Source of the DNA: Streptomyces sp. SJL17-4
Lineage (GTDB): Bacteria > Actinomycetota > Actinomycetes > Streptomycetales > Streptomycetaceae
Reading direction: 5' to 3'
Length of the DNA: 64,000 nt
Assembly: GCF_036826855.1 (NCBI RefSeq)
Contig: NZ_CP104578.1
Location: 248,001 to 312,000 of the forward strand
This document shows, piece by piece, positions 34,374-42,956 of this stretch (positions are counted from its first letter, which is position 1; each line of letters starts with the position of its first letter). The position numbers were made by a program, and so were the translations under genes. The notes beneath the pieces are model-generated. The model was not told the DNA's origin, did no database searches, and saw only the letters and a list, made by a program, of their open reading frames with translations.

Positions 34374-34814
34374 GTGGCGATTCAGCGGATGGACAACGTC
34401 GGCATCGTGGTCGACGACATGGAGGCCGCCCTCGCGTTCTTCCTGGAACTCGGTATGGAGCTGGAGGGCAGGGCGCAGATCGAGGGCCTCGTCGCCGACC
34501 AGTGCACCGGACTCGACGGCGTCCGCTGCGACATCGCGATGGTCCGGACCCCGGACGGTCACAGCCGGCTCGAGCTGGCGAAGTACCGCAGCCCCGAGGC
34601 GATCAGCGACGGGCCGCGCAACCGGCCGCACAATGTTCTGGGCACGCACCGGGTCATGTTCACCGTCGACGACATCGAGGACACCGTTGCCCGCCTGCGT
34701 CCTCACGGCGCCGAACTCCTGGGCGAAATCGCCCGGTTCGAGGACAGCTTCCTCCTCTGCTATGTCCGCGGCCCGGAGGGCATCATCGTCGGACTGGCCC
34801 AGGAACTGCGCTGA
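34374..34814 (+). CDS. VOC-family (glyoxalase/bleomycin-resistance fold) protein
   Basis: 146 aa from a GTG at 34374 with GAGGGAG upstream; the longer frame from 34257 is rejected. The protein reads MDNVGIVVDDMEAALAFFLE, LGMELEGRAQIEGLVADQ, and later HRVMFTVDDIEDTVARLRPH, GAELLGEIARFEDSFLLCYV, RGPEGIIVGLAQEL. Two beta-alpha-beta-beta-beta modules give the VOC fold; the terminal Glu in EGIIVGLAQ is a usual metal-ligand position. It is probably a metal-dependent enzyme on a small molecule; substrate unknown. Surrounded by pseudogenes, it appears to be the only live gene in 33-35.3 kb. Confidence 0.85.
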   Translation: MAIQRMDNVGIVVDDMEAALAFFLELGMELEGRAQIEGLVADQCTGLDGVRCDIAMVRTPDGHSRLELAKYRSPEAISDGPRNRPHNVLGTHRVMFTVDDIEDTVARLRPHGAELLGEIARFEDSFLLCYVRGPEGIIVGLAQELR

Positions 34815-35199
34815 GACCCAGGAGCCGCACCGTGCGGACTGCGGGGACGCCTCGGCGAGGAGCTCGCCGATCAGCCCTCTCCCCGCCCGCAGATGCGCTC
34901 CGGCAGTTCGGGCCGACCTGGCCGGCGACCGCCGCCGGCGCGATGCGATGCTCCCCCAACGACCTGGTCACCTGGCACGGTAGTTGGGCACGTGGGGCTG
35001 GTCCCGCCGGCGGCTACTCCGACGTCGAGTCGAAGGAGAGATTCCCACGCAGCCTGGGGCAATGGGAGCCGTCGTGGAGTGAACAGGCCCGTCGACACCC
35101 GGGAAAGAGACGGCACGCGCTCCTTGATCGCCCTGCTCGGGCGCGCCCGAGCGGTTGCCCTGCGCGCGTCGTCCACTGGCGCCCCGACCGGCGAGATCG
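34815..35199. other. Decayed stretch upstream of an oxidoreductase remnant
   Basis: About 385 bases with no supported gene. It may contain scrambled parts of the flavin-dependent oxidoreductase whose C-terminal end is recognisable just downstream, but I could not align any segment with confidence. Confidence 0.4.
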
Positions 35200-35397
35200 C
35201 CCGTGCCGACGATCGACCTCGCCGCTGAGGAGGCGGGCCGAAAGCCGTCGGACGTCCTGCGCATGGTTCAGGTGGTCGGCACGATGCGGCCCGACCAGGG
35301 CGGCCGGAGGTGCAATCGGTCGACCAGGTCGCCCGCTTCACAGAAGACGTGGTTCCGGAGGTCCGCATCCTCCCGCTGCGCGTCGTTCAGGGGGTGT
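35200..35397 (+). pseudogene. C-terminal remnant of an LLM-class flavin-dependent oxidoreductase
   Basis: One frame reads PTIDLAAEEAGRKPSDVLRM then VQVVGTMRPDQGG, matching the I-x-AAEEAGRDPSDIRR segment of F420/FMN luciferase-like monooxygenases. After a shift, SVDQVARFTEDVVPEVRILP matches the terminal VARFAEEVVPAVR. An internal section of about 20 residues is missing and the front two thirds of the gene are absent. Confidence 0.65.
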
Positions 35398-37288
35398 AGA
35401 CGGTGGGGCGCGGCGGGGTGGGCATGCCGGCGCCGATGAAGAAGCCGGGGTGCGGGGGCTGGTTGTAGGCGGTGTTCTGCCAGGCGAGGGCGGTGCGGTA
35501 CTGGGTGTCGTGGAGCAGGGTGGTGATCCTGGTGCCGGTCTGGTGGGGCGTCGCGTAGATGCGCAGGGCGCGGTTGTCCGACGTGCGCCAGACGACCTCT
35601 TCGCGCCAGTCGCCGAGGATGTCGCCGGAGAGGGCCGGGGTGGCCTTGGTGGTGTTGTTGGAGGAGACGCCGGAGCCGGTGAGGAGGCGGGTGTCGCCGG
35701 AGGTGCCGTACTTGTCGATGTGAGTGCCGTCGAGGAGTTCGCGGACGGTGTCGCCGTCCCACCAGGACAGGAAGTTGATGCTGGAGGGTTCCCGGCCGAG
35801 GGCGGTGCCGGTCGCGGAGCGCAGGGTGGTGTCGGAGGCGGACCAGGCCTCGGCACCCGGGCTGCCTGCGTAGATGTCGCCGGCGACGCCCCGGCCGTTG
35901 TCGGCGCCGGAGGCCGTCTGCCACAGGATCTGGCCGGTGCGGGCGTCGGCCATCCAGGAGCCCGGCTTGCTCTTGTCCTCGGAGACCTTGAAGTACTCGA
36001 GGCCCGGCCGGGAGGGGTCGAGGTCGCCGAGGTGGGCCGCGTCGCCGTGCCCCAGCTTGGTCGTCCAGAGACCCGCGCCGTTGTCGTCGACGGTCATCGC
36101 GCCGTAGACGATCTCGTCCTTGCCGTCGGCGTCGACGTCCGCGATCGACAGGGCGTGGTTGCCCTGGCCGTCGTAGCCCTTGCCGGCATTGGTGGAGGAG
36201 TTGGTGTCGAAGGTCCAGCGGCGGGTGAACCGGCCGTTCCGCCAGTCCCAGGCGGCGATGGCCGTACGGGTGTAGTAGCCGCGCGCCATGATCAGCGAGG
36301 GGCGGGCGCCGTCGAGGTAGGCGGTGCCGGCGAGGAAGCGGTCGACGCGGTTGCCGTACGAGTCGCCCCAGGAGGAGACCGTGCCGCGGGCCGGGACGTA
36401 GTCCACCGTGCCCATCGCTGTGCCGGTCCGGCCGTTGAACATCGTCAGGTACTCGGGGCCGGACAGGACGTACCCGCTGGAGTTGCGGTGGTCGGCCGAG
36501 GAGTCGCCGATGACCGCGCCGGCGCCGTCCTTCGTCCCGTCGGCCGTCTTCATGGCGACCTCGGCGCGCCCGTCGCCGTCGTAGTCGTACACCTGGAACT
36601 GCGTGTAGTGCGCGCCGGAGCGGATGTTGCGGCCCAGGTCGATGCGCCAGAGGCGGGTGCCGTCGAGCCGTACGCCGTCGAGGATCGTGTTGCCGGTGTA
36701 GCCCGACTGCGAGTTGTCCTTGGCGTTGGTCGGCTGCCACTTCAGGACCAGGTCGAGCCTGCCGTCGCCGTCGAGGTCCCCGGTGCCGGCGTCGTTGGCC
36801 TCGTACGTGTACGACACCCCGTCCGGTGTCGTACCGCCGGTCGGTGGCGAGATCGGCACGTCCAGGTACCCGGAGCGGAACTGGAGCGCGTGCTCGGAGG
36901 GCGCCTGCTCCATGCCGTTCACCACCGCTCGGACCGTGTAGTCGGCCGAGTCCGCCGCGCCGGAGTCGAAGTAGTTCGTCGAGGCGGCGAGGGGCGAGGA
37001 GTTGAGCTTGGTGGTACCCCGGTAGATGTTGAACGCGACGCCGTCGGGATCGGTGGCGAGCCACCGCCACGACACCAGGTTCCCGCTGCTGGTGTGCGTG
37101 CTGATCAGTCCTCGGTCGAGGCGTTCCACCTGCCGGGCGGTGGCCGCCTGCGCGGTCTGGGGCAGTACGGCGAGCGCGGACGCGGCCAGCGTGGCGGCGA
37201 CGAGACCGCGTATCAGCCTGCGCCCGGGCCGCGTCCGTGTTCGGAAGGATGACGGAGCGGTGCGGTGACTCCGGCGTGCGTCGGTCAT
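35387..37288 (-). CDS. Secreted PL11 rhamnogalacturonan lyase
   Basis: 633 aa from ATG 37288 (ACGGAG upstream). A Tat/Sec-like signal with RRLIRGLVAATLAASALAVL is cut near AQA. The mature chain is a PL11 eight-bladed propeller: ARQVERLDRGLISTHTSSGN, LVSWRWLATDPDGVAFNIYR, repeated calcium-binding DxDxDG loops (GDLDGDGRLDLV, DYDGDGRAEVAMK, DVDADGKDEIVYG) and AWQNTAYNQPPHPGFFIG at the end. The enzyme cleaves the rhamnose-galacturonate backbone of pectin by beta-elimination. A TGGGAACGCTCCCA operator about 73 nt upstream suggests control by a LacI-type repressor similar to CebR. Confidence 0.95.
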   Translation of the reverse strand: MTDARRSHRTAPSSFRTRTRPGRRLIRGLVAATLAASALAVLPQTAQAATARQVERLDRGLISTHTSSGNLVSWRWLATDPDGVAFNIYRGTTKLNSSPLAASTNYFDSGAADSADYTVRAVVNGMEQAPSEHALQFRSGYLDVPISPPTGGTTPDGVSYTYEANDAGTGDLDGDGRLDLVLKWQPTNAKDNSQSGYTGNTILDGVRLDGTRLWRIDLGRNIRSGAHYTQFQVYDYDGDGRAEVAMKTADGTKDGAGAVIGDSSADHRNSSGYVLSGPEYLTMFNGRTGTAMGTVDYVPARGTVSSWGDSYGNRVDRFLAGTAYLDGARPSLIMARGYYTRTAIAAWDWRNGRFTRRWTFDTNSSTNAGKGYDGQGNHALSIADVDADGKDEIVYGAMTVDDNGAGLWTTKLGHGDAAHLGDLDPSRPGLEYFKVSEDKSKPGSWMADARTGQILWQTASGADNGRGVAGDIYAGSPGAEAWSASDTTLRSATGTALGREPSSINFLSWWDGDTVRELLDGTHIDKYGTSGDTRLLTGSGVSSNNTTKATPALSGDILGDWREEVVWRTSDNRALRIYATPHQTGTRITTLLHDTQYRTALAWQNTAYNQPPHPGFFIGAGMPTPPRPTVYTP

Positions 37289-37360
37289 GGTGACTCCGTG
37301 ACGTGGGGGGCGTGAGCGCGGTCTTCCGTAGTGGCACGAGGGACGGGAGACAGAGGGGCG

Positions 37361-37374
37361 TGGGAACGCTCCCA
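37361..37374. promoter_or_regulatory. CebR-like operator before the PL11 lyase
   Basis: TGGGAACGCTCCCA differs from the CebR consensus by one base left of the dyad. It is 73 nt before the lyase start. The asymmetry may mean weaker CebR binding or a different LacI-family repressor. Confidence 0.7.
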
Positions 37375-37482
37375 CGGCTGTGAGCGTAGGAACGCGCCGA
37401 CGCCCGGTCAAGAACCCTGTCACGCCTGGATGTTCGTTGATGTTTGAATCCGACACTTTCCACCGAGGTGCTCACGCGGTGG

Positions 37483-38466
37483 TCAGAGGTCCGGTGTGAG
37501 ACCACGCTCGCGCAGCCAGGACAGCTGGACCGGCGGGTTGGAGCCGTAGCCGCCGCCGTGGTCGCCGAAGGGCCAGACGGTCATGGTGCGGTCCTCGCCC
37601 CGGTAGTGGTTGTAGGCGGCGTAGACCGTGGAGGGCGGGCAGATCGGGTCCATCAGGGCGACGCTGAACAGAGCCGGCGCGGTGGCCCGTTGAGCGAAGT
37701 GCACGCCGTCGAAGTAGTCGAGGGTGGCGAGGGTCTGTTCCACGCGGTCGCGACTGTGCCGGCGCAGGTACTCGGCGATCTCCGGGTACGGGCCCTCCCC
37801 GGTGATCCGCACGGCGCGGCGGAAGTGGCACAGGAACGGGACGTCCGGCAGTGCCGCCGCCACGCGGTCTCCGGCGAGAGCGGCGACGGCGAGGGTCAGG
37901 CCGCCGCCCTGGCTGCCTCCGGTCACCACGATCCTGCGCGGGTCGAGGCCGGGCAGCCCGGAAACGGCGTCCACGGCGCGTACGCAGTCGTTGATCAGCC
38001 GCCGGTAGTAGTAGTTCTCGGGGGAGTCGATGCCTCGGGTCATGAACCCCCCGGCCCACTGCGTGCCGTCGCCCGTCGTCCGGTCCGGGGTGTCGTGGCC
38101 CTGGCCCCGGCTGTCGACGACGAGCTGGGCGCAGCCGGCGGCGGACCAGAACAGATGGTCGGTGGGCAGACCACGGCCGCCGCTGTAGCCGATGTACGTG
38201 ACGACGACCGGCAGCGGTCCCTCCGCGCCGCGCGGGCGCAGGAGCCAGGCGGCCACCGGCTCGCCGTTCCAGCCGGGGAAACGTACGTCGTCGACTTCGA
38301 CGGTGTGCAACAGGTGGGCGGAAGTGACCCGTTCGGCCTTGATCGTCCCGTCGCAGGACCGGGCTTCGGCGAGGGTGCGACGCCAGAACGCGTCGAAGTC
38401 GTTCGGAGCGGACAGCTGCGGCTGGTAGCCGACGAGGTCGTCGGTCCCGAGGTCGGTGAGCGGCAC
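37483..38466 (-). CDS. CE7 acetyl-xylan-esterase-type deacetylase
   Basis: 327 aa, no signal peptide, so cytoplasmic. It starts at a GTG (38466) with GGAGGAAG upstream. The AXE1/CE7 pattern includes DFDAFWRRTLAEA, FPGWNGEPVAAWLLRPRG, YIGYSGGRGLPTDHLFW, DSRGQG, the nucleophile in VTGGSQGGGLTLAVAAL, the Asp near LMDPICPPSTVYAAYNHY and His in WPFGDHGGG. These enzymes remove acetyl groups from imported xylo- or xyloglucan oligosaccharides. It follows the GH3 gene by 156 nt on the same strand and is probably co-expressed with it. Confidence 0.92.
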   Translation of the reverse strand: MPLTDLGTDDLVGYQPQLSAPNDFDAFWRRTLAEARSCDGTIKAERVTSAHLLHTVEVDDVRFPGWNGEPVAAWLLRPRGAEGPLPVVVTYIGYSGGRGLPTDHLFWSAAGCAQLVVDSRGQGHDTPDRTTGDGTQWAGGFMTRGIDSPENYYYRRLINDCVRAVDAVSGLPGLDPRRIVVTGGSQGGGLTLAVAALAGDRVAAALPDVPFLCHFRRAVRITGEGPYPEIAEYLRRHSRDRVEQTLATLDYFDGVHFAQRATAPALFSVALMDPICPPSTVYAAYNHYRGEDRTMTVWPFGDHGGGYGSNPPVQLSWLRERGLTPDL

Positions 38467-38622
38467 GGGGCTTCCTCCGGTCGGAGTGCGGACGAGGTGG
38501 CGGGGGTTCGAGTGGCATCGGGGCCACGCGCCTCGCGGGTCCACGGCTCGGCTGGGCACGGGAGTGGCGGCCCGTCCTCCCCCCGTCGGACGGGCCGCCG
38601 GTTCACGGGCGGGCGCAACCGG

Positions 38623-41478
38623 TCAGTCGGCTCTGCCAGGGCTGCCGAAGCGGAAGGCGGAGAGGCGGAAGTCACCGTGCAGGGTCAGGCGCAGGTCGCG
38701 GACGCCCTCGGGCGGGGCGTCCAGTTCGCCTGCGATGGTCTGCCACGCGTAGCGGTCGCCGGTGAGGGGGACGTCGAGCTCGGCCAGCACCTGGTCGCCC
38801 ACCCGGACGACCAGCCGCGCCTCGCTGGGTCCGGCGTCCTCGCGGGCGGTCTCGGCCTCGATCCGGACGGCCCCGGAGAGGTCGACGTCGCGGAAGAGAA
38901 GCGTCCCGGGCCGAGCGGGGTCGGTGGGCGTGACCGCGTCACCGTCCGTCCGAGTGGCGTCGACGAGGGTGACGTCCGCGTAGTCGTCGAAGTCGACCGC
39001 CAGGGTCCGCCGTTCCACGACGACCCGGGGCGCCGAGGCCGTCCCGGTCACCGTCAGCGGTGCGGTGAGGACCGGGTGATCGGCGGAGCGGGCGACGATG
39101 ATCTCGTAGCGGCCGGGATCGACGGTGAAGGCGGAGGTGGCGACATCCCAGTGGGCGAGCCGTTCGGCGGGCAGTCGGAACGTCAGCTCGCTGCTTCCCC
39201 CTGGTTCCAGGCGCACCTTGCGGAAGTCGGCCAGGCGCAGCTTGGGCGCCTCGTGACGGGCGTCCAGTGCCCGGACGTAGAGCTGCGCCACCTCGCTGCC
39301 GGCCCGGGCACCGCTGTTCACCAGGGTCACCGTGATGTCGACCGCGCCGTCCTGGCCGGTCGACGACCGCGACAACCGCAGGTCGCGGTAGGAGAAGTCG
39401 GTGTACGACAGGCCGTGGCCGAAGGGGTAGAGGGGCGCGGCCGAGTGGTACTGGTAGGTCCAGCCCGCTTTGATGATGTCGTAGTCGAGCGGGGCCGGCA
39501 GCGGATCGTCGCCCCGGTACCAGGTCTGCGGGAGGCGCCCGGCGGGGTCGGCCTCGCCGACGAGCACGGCGGCCAGCGCGTGGCCCGTCTCCTGCCCTCC
39601 GTGGGAGGTCCACGCCACGGCGGGCAGGTGCTCGTCGGCCCAGTCGACGGCGTACGGGTAGCTGCTCATCACCACGAGCGCCGTCTCCGGGCGCACGGCC
39701 GCGACCGTGCGGAGCAGCTCCTCCTGCGTCGCGGGCAGGTCGATGTCCGCGCGGTCCTCGGTCTCACGGCCGTTGATCATGGGGTGGTTGCCGAGGACGA
39801 CGACCGCCGCGTCGGCCGCCTCGGCGGCTGCCCGGGCCTCGGCCGCGCCGTCGCGCAGAAGCTCTCGCTCCCAGCGTTCGGCGGAGTCCGGGGCATCGGC
39901 GGTCACGGTGACGCGGCCGTCGGTCGGATCCACGGCGGCGTAGCGGCCGGTGAGCACGGAGCGCAGCAGCACCGTGTCCGCCCCGGCCGGTTCGAGGAGG
40001 AAGGTCTCGTGGATCTCCCAGTTCTTGAGCACCTTCTGGTCGGCCGCCACGGTGGCGTCGTCCTTGAGGCTCAGGTAGTGGCCGGTGTCGGCGGCGCGGA
40101 GGGTCAGCATGCCGCGCCCCCAGTCGGTCACGTCGAAGGCGGTCTTGCCGAGGAGTTCGCCGGTGGTGCGGGAGCGCAGCGCGATACGGTCGGCGCCCTC
40201 CACCCGGACCACCTCGCCGCCGTGGGCGCCGAGTGCGGCAGCGAGGCCGTCGGCGATGGTCACCTGGTAGGGCATGGTCCCGCTGTACCAGTCCTCGCAC
40301 AGCGTGTCGGCGAGTGGGCCGATGACGGCGATCCTCGGTGTCCGCGCCGGGTCCAGCGGCAGCAGGCCATCGTTCTTGAGCAGCACCACCGACTCCGTCG
40401 CCGCGTGCCGCGCCAGGGCGCGGTGCTCGGGGCAGTCGATCACCTCCGGTCCGATCCCGGCGTACGGATCGAGGTCGGGGTCGAACTCAGCGAGGCGGAA
40501 GCGGAGTTCGAGCTGGCGTCGCACCGCCCGGTCCACGTCGGCCTGTGCCATCAGGCCCCGCTCCAGCGCCTCGCGCAGCCGGCCGACCGGCGTGGCGCTG
40601 TCCTCGGCGTGGTCGGTGAAGCTGTCGATGCCGGCCTTGAGCGCGGCGGCGTGGGACTCGGCGTGGTCGTCGAAGTAGTGTTCCGGGTCGACCAGGTTGG
40701 AGGGGGCCTCGGCGTCGCTGACCACGAACAGCTCGTGTCCGGTGGGCCGCGCCCAGCGGCGCAGCTCGGTCTCGATCAGCGGGCTGACGTGGCAGGGGCG
40801 GCCGTTGACCAGGTTGTACGCGGCCATGGCTCCGGTCGCGGCGCCGGAGGCGACTACGGGCCGGAAGGCGGCCAGGTCGTACTCGTGGAGGACGCGCGGG
40901 CGCAGTCCGGAGGAGGTGGTGCAGCGGTCGTCCTCGTTGTTGTAGGCGAGGAAGTGCTTGAGAACGGGAGCCGCCCGCAGGTAGGTCGGGTGGTCGCCGG
41001 CCAGGCCCCGGCAATAGGCCTCGCCGAGCCAGGCGGTGTGCACCGGGTCCTCGGAGTAGCCCTCCTCGTTGCGTCCCCAGCGCGGGTCCCGCAGCAGGTT
41101 CAGGACGGGCGCCCAGGCCTGCAGGCTGTGAAAGCCGCCGCCGGTTGCGGGCCGGCGGTGGTGGTGGAAGGCCCGCAGCTCGACCGAGACGGCCTCGGCG
41201 ACCCGGCGCACCAGGTCCTCGTCCCAGGTGGCGCCGAGGCCGACGGCCTGCGGGAAGACCGTCGCCACCCCCATCCAGGAGACCCCGTGCAGGGCCTCGC
41301 TGCCCGTACGGAAGGCGGCGAGGCCGAGCCGTGGGACGGCCGGCACGTACTGGTGCAGCATCGCGATCCGCTCTTCGGGCGTGAGTCGTGAGAGCAGGTC
41401 GTCGACGCGCTTCTGCAGTGGCAGCGCGGGATCACGGAAATCGGGCGGCTCGGATGCGGACGCGGGCGCGGAACTCAC
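38623..41478 (-). CDS. GH3 beta-glycosidase with inserted beta-trefoil-like domain
   Basis: 951 aa, no signal peptide. GH3 hallmarks: LLSRLTPEERIAMLHQYVP at the start, APVLNLLRDPRWGRNEEGYS, VLKHFLAYNNEDDR, nucleophile Asp in ELFVVSDAEAPSNLVD, and PLYPFGHGLSYTDFSYRDL. A fascin/beta-trefoil-like section (about 440-550, GMLTLRAADTGHYLSLKDDA) is inserted in the second GH3 domain; GNHPMINGRETEDR follows it. A fibronectin-III-like domain (about 720-810) and a C-terminal carbohydrate-binding-like domain follow. It probably removes terminal beta-linked sugars from imported oligosaccharides. An operator of the GAAGCGCTTC family lies 40 nt upstream. Confidence 0.93.
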   Translation of the reverse strand: MSSAPASASEPPDFRDPALPLQKRVDDLLSRLTPEERIAMLHQYVPAVPRLGLAAFRTGSEALHGVSWMGVATVFPQAVGLGATWDEDLVRRVAEAVSVELRAFHHHRRPATGGGFHSLQAWAPVLNLLRDPRWGRNEEGYSEDPVHTAWLGEAYCRGLAGDHPTYLRAAPVLKHFLAYNNEDDRCTTSSGLRPRVLHEYDLAAFRPVVASGAATGAMAAYNLVNGRPCHVSPLIETELRRWARPTGHELFVVSDAEAPSNLVDPEHYFDDHAESHAAALKAGIDSFTDHAEDSATPVGRLREALERGLMAQADVDRAVRRQLELRFRLAEFDPDLDPYAGIGPEVIDCPEHRALARHAATESVVLLKNDGLLPLDPARTPRIAVIGPLADTLCEDWYSGTMPYQVTIADGLAAALGAHGGEVVRVEGADRIALRSRTTGELLGKTAFDVTDWGRGMLTLRAADTGHYLSLKDDATVAADQKVLKNWEIHETFLLEPAGADTVLLRSVLTGRYAAVDPTDGRVTVTADAPDSAERWERELLRDGAAEARAAAEAADAAVVVLGNHPMINGRETEDRADIDLPATQEELLRTVAAVRPETALVVMSSYPYAVDWADEHLPAVAWTSHGGQETGHALAAVLVGEADPAGRLPQTWYRGDDPLPAPLDYDIIKAGWTYQYHSAAPLYPFGHGLSYTDFSYRDLRLSRSSTGQDGAVDITVTLVNSGARAGSEVAQLYVRALDARHEAPKLRLADFRKVRLEPGGSSELTFRLPAERLAHWDVATSAFTVDPGRYEIIVARSADHPVLTAPLTVTGTASAPRVVVERRTLAVDFDDYADVTLVDATRTDGDAVTPTDPARPGTLLFRDVDLSGAVRIEAETAREDAGPSEARLVVRVGDQVLAELDVPLTGDRYAWQTIAGELDAPPEGVRDLRLTLHGDFRLSAFRFGSPGRAD

Positions 41479-41516
41479 GTGGAAACCCCTCAGGCGAGCT
41501 GGTTACGGTGGCCGTT

Positions 41517-41561
41517 CGTCGAAGCGCTTCGACGTTCGCATCCACCGCCCTGACCTGTCAA
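41517..41561 (-). promoter_or_regulatory. Promoter and GAAGCGCTTC operator of the first GH3 gene
   Basis: A perfect 18-bp palindrome CGTCGAAGCGCTTCGACG (41517-41534) lies 39 nt before the GH3 start. On the minus strand TTGACA (41561-41556) precedes its GTCGAA by exactly 22 nt, the same geometry as at 59914 and 63348. The operator would overlap the -10/+1 zone. Confidence 0.85.
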
Positions 41562-41638
41562 TGAAAGCCGCAGAGAAACTGTTTTCCCATCAGCTCCCCC
41601 GGGCCCCGCGAAACCACTCCGTCACTCTCCATCGCCGA

Positions 41639-41653
41639 GTCAAGCGGTTCGAC
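41639..41653. promoter_or_regulatory. Degenerate GAAGCGCTTC-type half operator
   Basis: GTCAAGCGGTTCGAC keeps the right half (TTCGAC) but has two changes in the left half. It lies between the end of the 115-aa gene and the first GH3 promoter, about 105 bp from the perfect operator. It could act as a distal site for looping; low certainty. Confidence 0.4.
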
Positions 41654-41654
41654 G

Positions 41655-42002
41655 TCAGGCCCCGGTCTGCGCCCGCACGTCGACGACCCGTTCGAAGAAG
41701 AACTCGTGCTTGAGGAAGGAGACGTCGTACTCGTGACCCGGGTACGGCGGGATCAGCTGGGCGGCCTGGAACAGTCGCCAGCCGTCCTGCAGCGCGGCGA
41801 CCCCCGACTCGTACGGCGGCTCGGCGCCGTCGCCCGTGGTGGGCGAGGTGCGGCCGGTGCCGTCGTAGCGCGACCAGCCGACGACATGGGAGTCCAGCGC
41901 CGAGCTCGCCAGGTACAGCACGAGCACCTGCTGCCGCAGCACCGGGGCGGCGGTGGCGTCTCCGGTGTCCGCCGACGGGGAGGGGATCGCTTCGGTCGTC
42001 AT
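41655..42002 (-). CDS. 115-aa protein coupled to a PhyH-type dioxygenase
   Basis: Soluble, no family recognised. After a Ser/Ala-rich start (MTTEAIPSPSADTGDATAAP) it reads RQQVLVLYLASSALDSHVVG, WSRYDGTGRTSPTTGDGAEP, ALQDGWRLFQAAQLIPPYPG and HEYDVSFLKHEFFFERVV. The FLKHEFFFER ending resembles small actinobacterial proteins paired with sugar-related genes. Its ATG overlaps the dioxygenase stop by 4 nt (ATGA), so it is translationally coupled and may be a partner subunit or regulator of that enzyme. Confidence 0.6.
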   Translation of the reverse strand: MTTEAIPSPSADTGDATAAPVLRQQVLVLYLASSALDSHVVGWSRYDGTGRTSPTTGDGAEPPYESGVAALQDGWRLFQAAQLIPPYPGHEYDVSFLKHEFFFERVVDVRAQTGA

Positions 42003-42823
42003 ACCACCGTCTCCTTCGGGCGGTTGGATACCCGGGTCACCCAGTGGTCGAGGTCGAACCCGTCGTCGCCGGTCAGCTCCCGCCACAGCAGGATGCGGTT
42101 GTACCGCTCCAGCCGGCCGGTCGCTCCCTCGTACCACGGGAACATCGCGTCCAGCTCTGCGGTCACCTGCGGGTCGTGGAGGTCCGAGGTGTCCCACAGA
42201 CGTCGTTGACGCACCCTGGGATTGAAGCGGATCTTGAACATGTAGCGGACGGTGTCGCTGTCGTTGCGCCGGCCCCCGTGCCAGATGCCGTGGTGCAGAA
42301 GCACCACCGTGCCGGCCGGGCAGACCAAGCGGTCCTGACCGCGCAGGTTCTGGTAGCGGCCGGTGTCCGATTCGTTGATCCGCCGCAGATGGCTGCCCGG
42401 CACACTGAGCGTTCCGCCCATCTCCAGCGTCACGGTCTGCGGGTAGTACATCAACTGGACGTCGAAGGCGTCCGGTCGGACGTCGATGATGGCGTCCCCG
42501 TGCAGCGCCTGCGCGGCGCCGCCGTGAGGCTCGCGGGTATGCACGAAGTGGTGGTCCACCCACGGCTCCGGGCCGACCAGGCTGCGCAGGGCCCCTGCCA
42601 CCTGCGGCAGTTCCAGCAGCCTGCGGACGAAGGAGCCCTTCACGTACGCATCGGACAGCGGCGTCCCGTACGGCACCGGCGGCACCCCGCCCGCCAGTAC
42701 CGCCAAGCCCTCGGCGTTCATCTCCGCCGGAACCACCGCGTCCAGCCGCAGTGACCCGCGCGCCACGAAGCGCGCCATCTGCACCGATCTCAGTAGTTCT
42801 TGCCTGTTCTCCATGACGGCCAC
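41999..42823 (-). CDS. Phytanoyl-CoA dioxygenase-family Fe(II)/2-oxoglutarate oxygenase
   Basis: 274 aa from a GTG (or 271 from ATG 42814). The iron facial triad is visible: H108-x-D110 in QALHGDAIID and His at about 182 in LLHHGIWHGG. Arg residues in RYMFKIRFNPRVRQRRLW suit 2-oxoglutarate binding. PhyH enzymes hydroxylate small molecules; the substrate here is unknown. The gene is divergent from an AraC-family regulator 134 nt away and coupled to the 115-aa gene downstream, forming a small self-contained regulator-enzyme module inside the polysaccharide island. Confidence 0.87.
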   Translation of the reverse strand: MAVMENRQELLRSVQMARFVARGSLRLDAVVPAEMNAEGLAVLAGGVPPVPYGTPLSDAYVKGSFVRRLLELPQVAGALRSLVGPEPWVDHHFVHTREPHGGAAQALHGDAIIDVRPDAFDVQLMYYPQTVTLEMGGTLSVPGSHLRRINESDTGRYQNLRGQDRLVCPAGTVVLLHHGIWHGGRRNDSDTVRYMFKIRFNPRVRQRRLWDTSDLHDPQVTAELDAMFPWYEGATGRLERYNRILLWRELTGDDGFDLDHWVTRVSNRPKETVV

Positions 42824-42956
42824 GCTAGGTCCGGCCGCCCCGCACCGCGTGGGCCGCGTTCACCCTCAACTGGTCGATTTTCACCGTGCCGTCCGCCACC
42901 TCCATCGACGACCGCGCCCCAGGACCGGCCGCGTCCGCCGTGGTAGAACACGGACC

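Noticed and set aside
34502..37252. 916-aa plus-strand open frame
   Set aside because: Antisense to the PL11 lyase, with no start context or recognisable domain.
37444..41391. 1315-aa plus-strand open frame
   Set aside because: It is antisense to the CE7 and GH3 genes, whose motifs are clear; high GC removes stops from the opposite strand.
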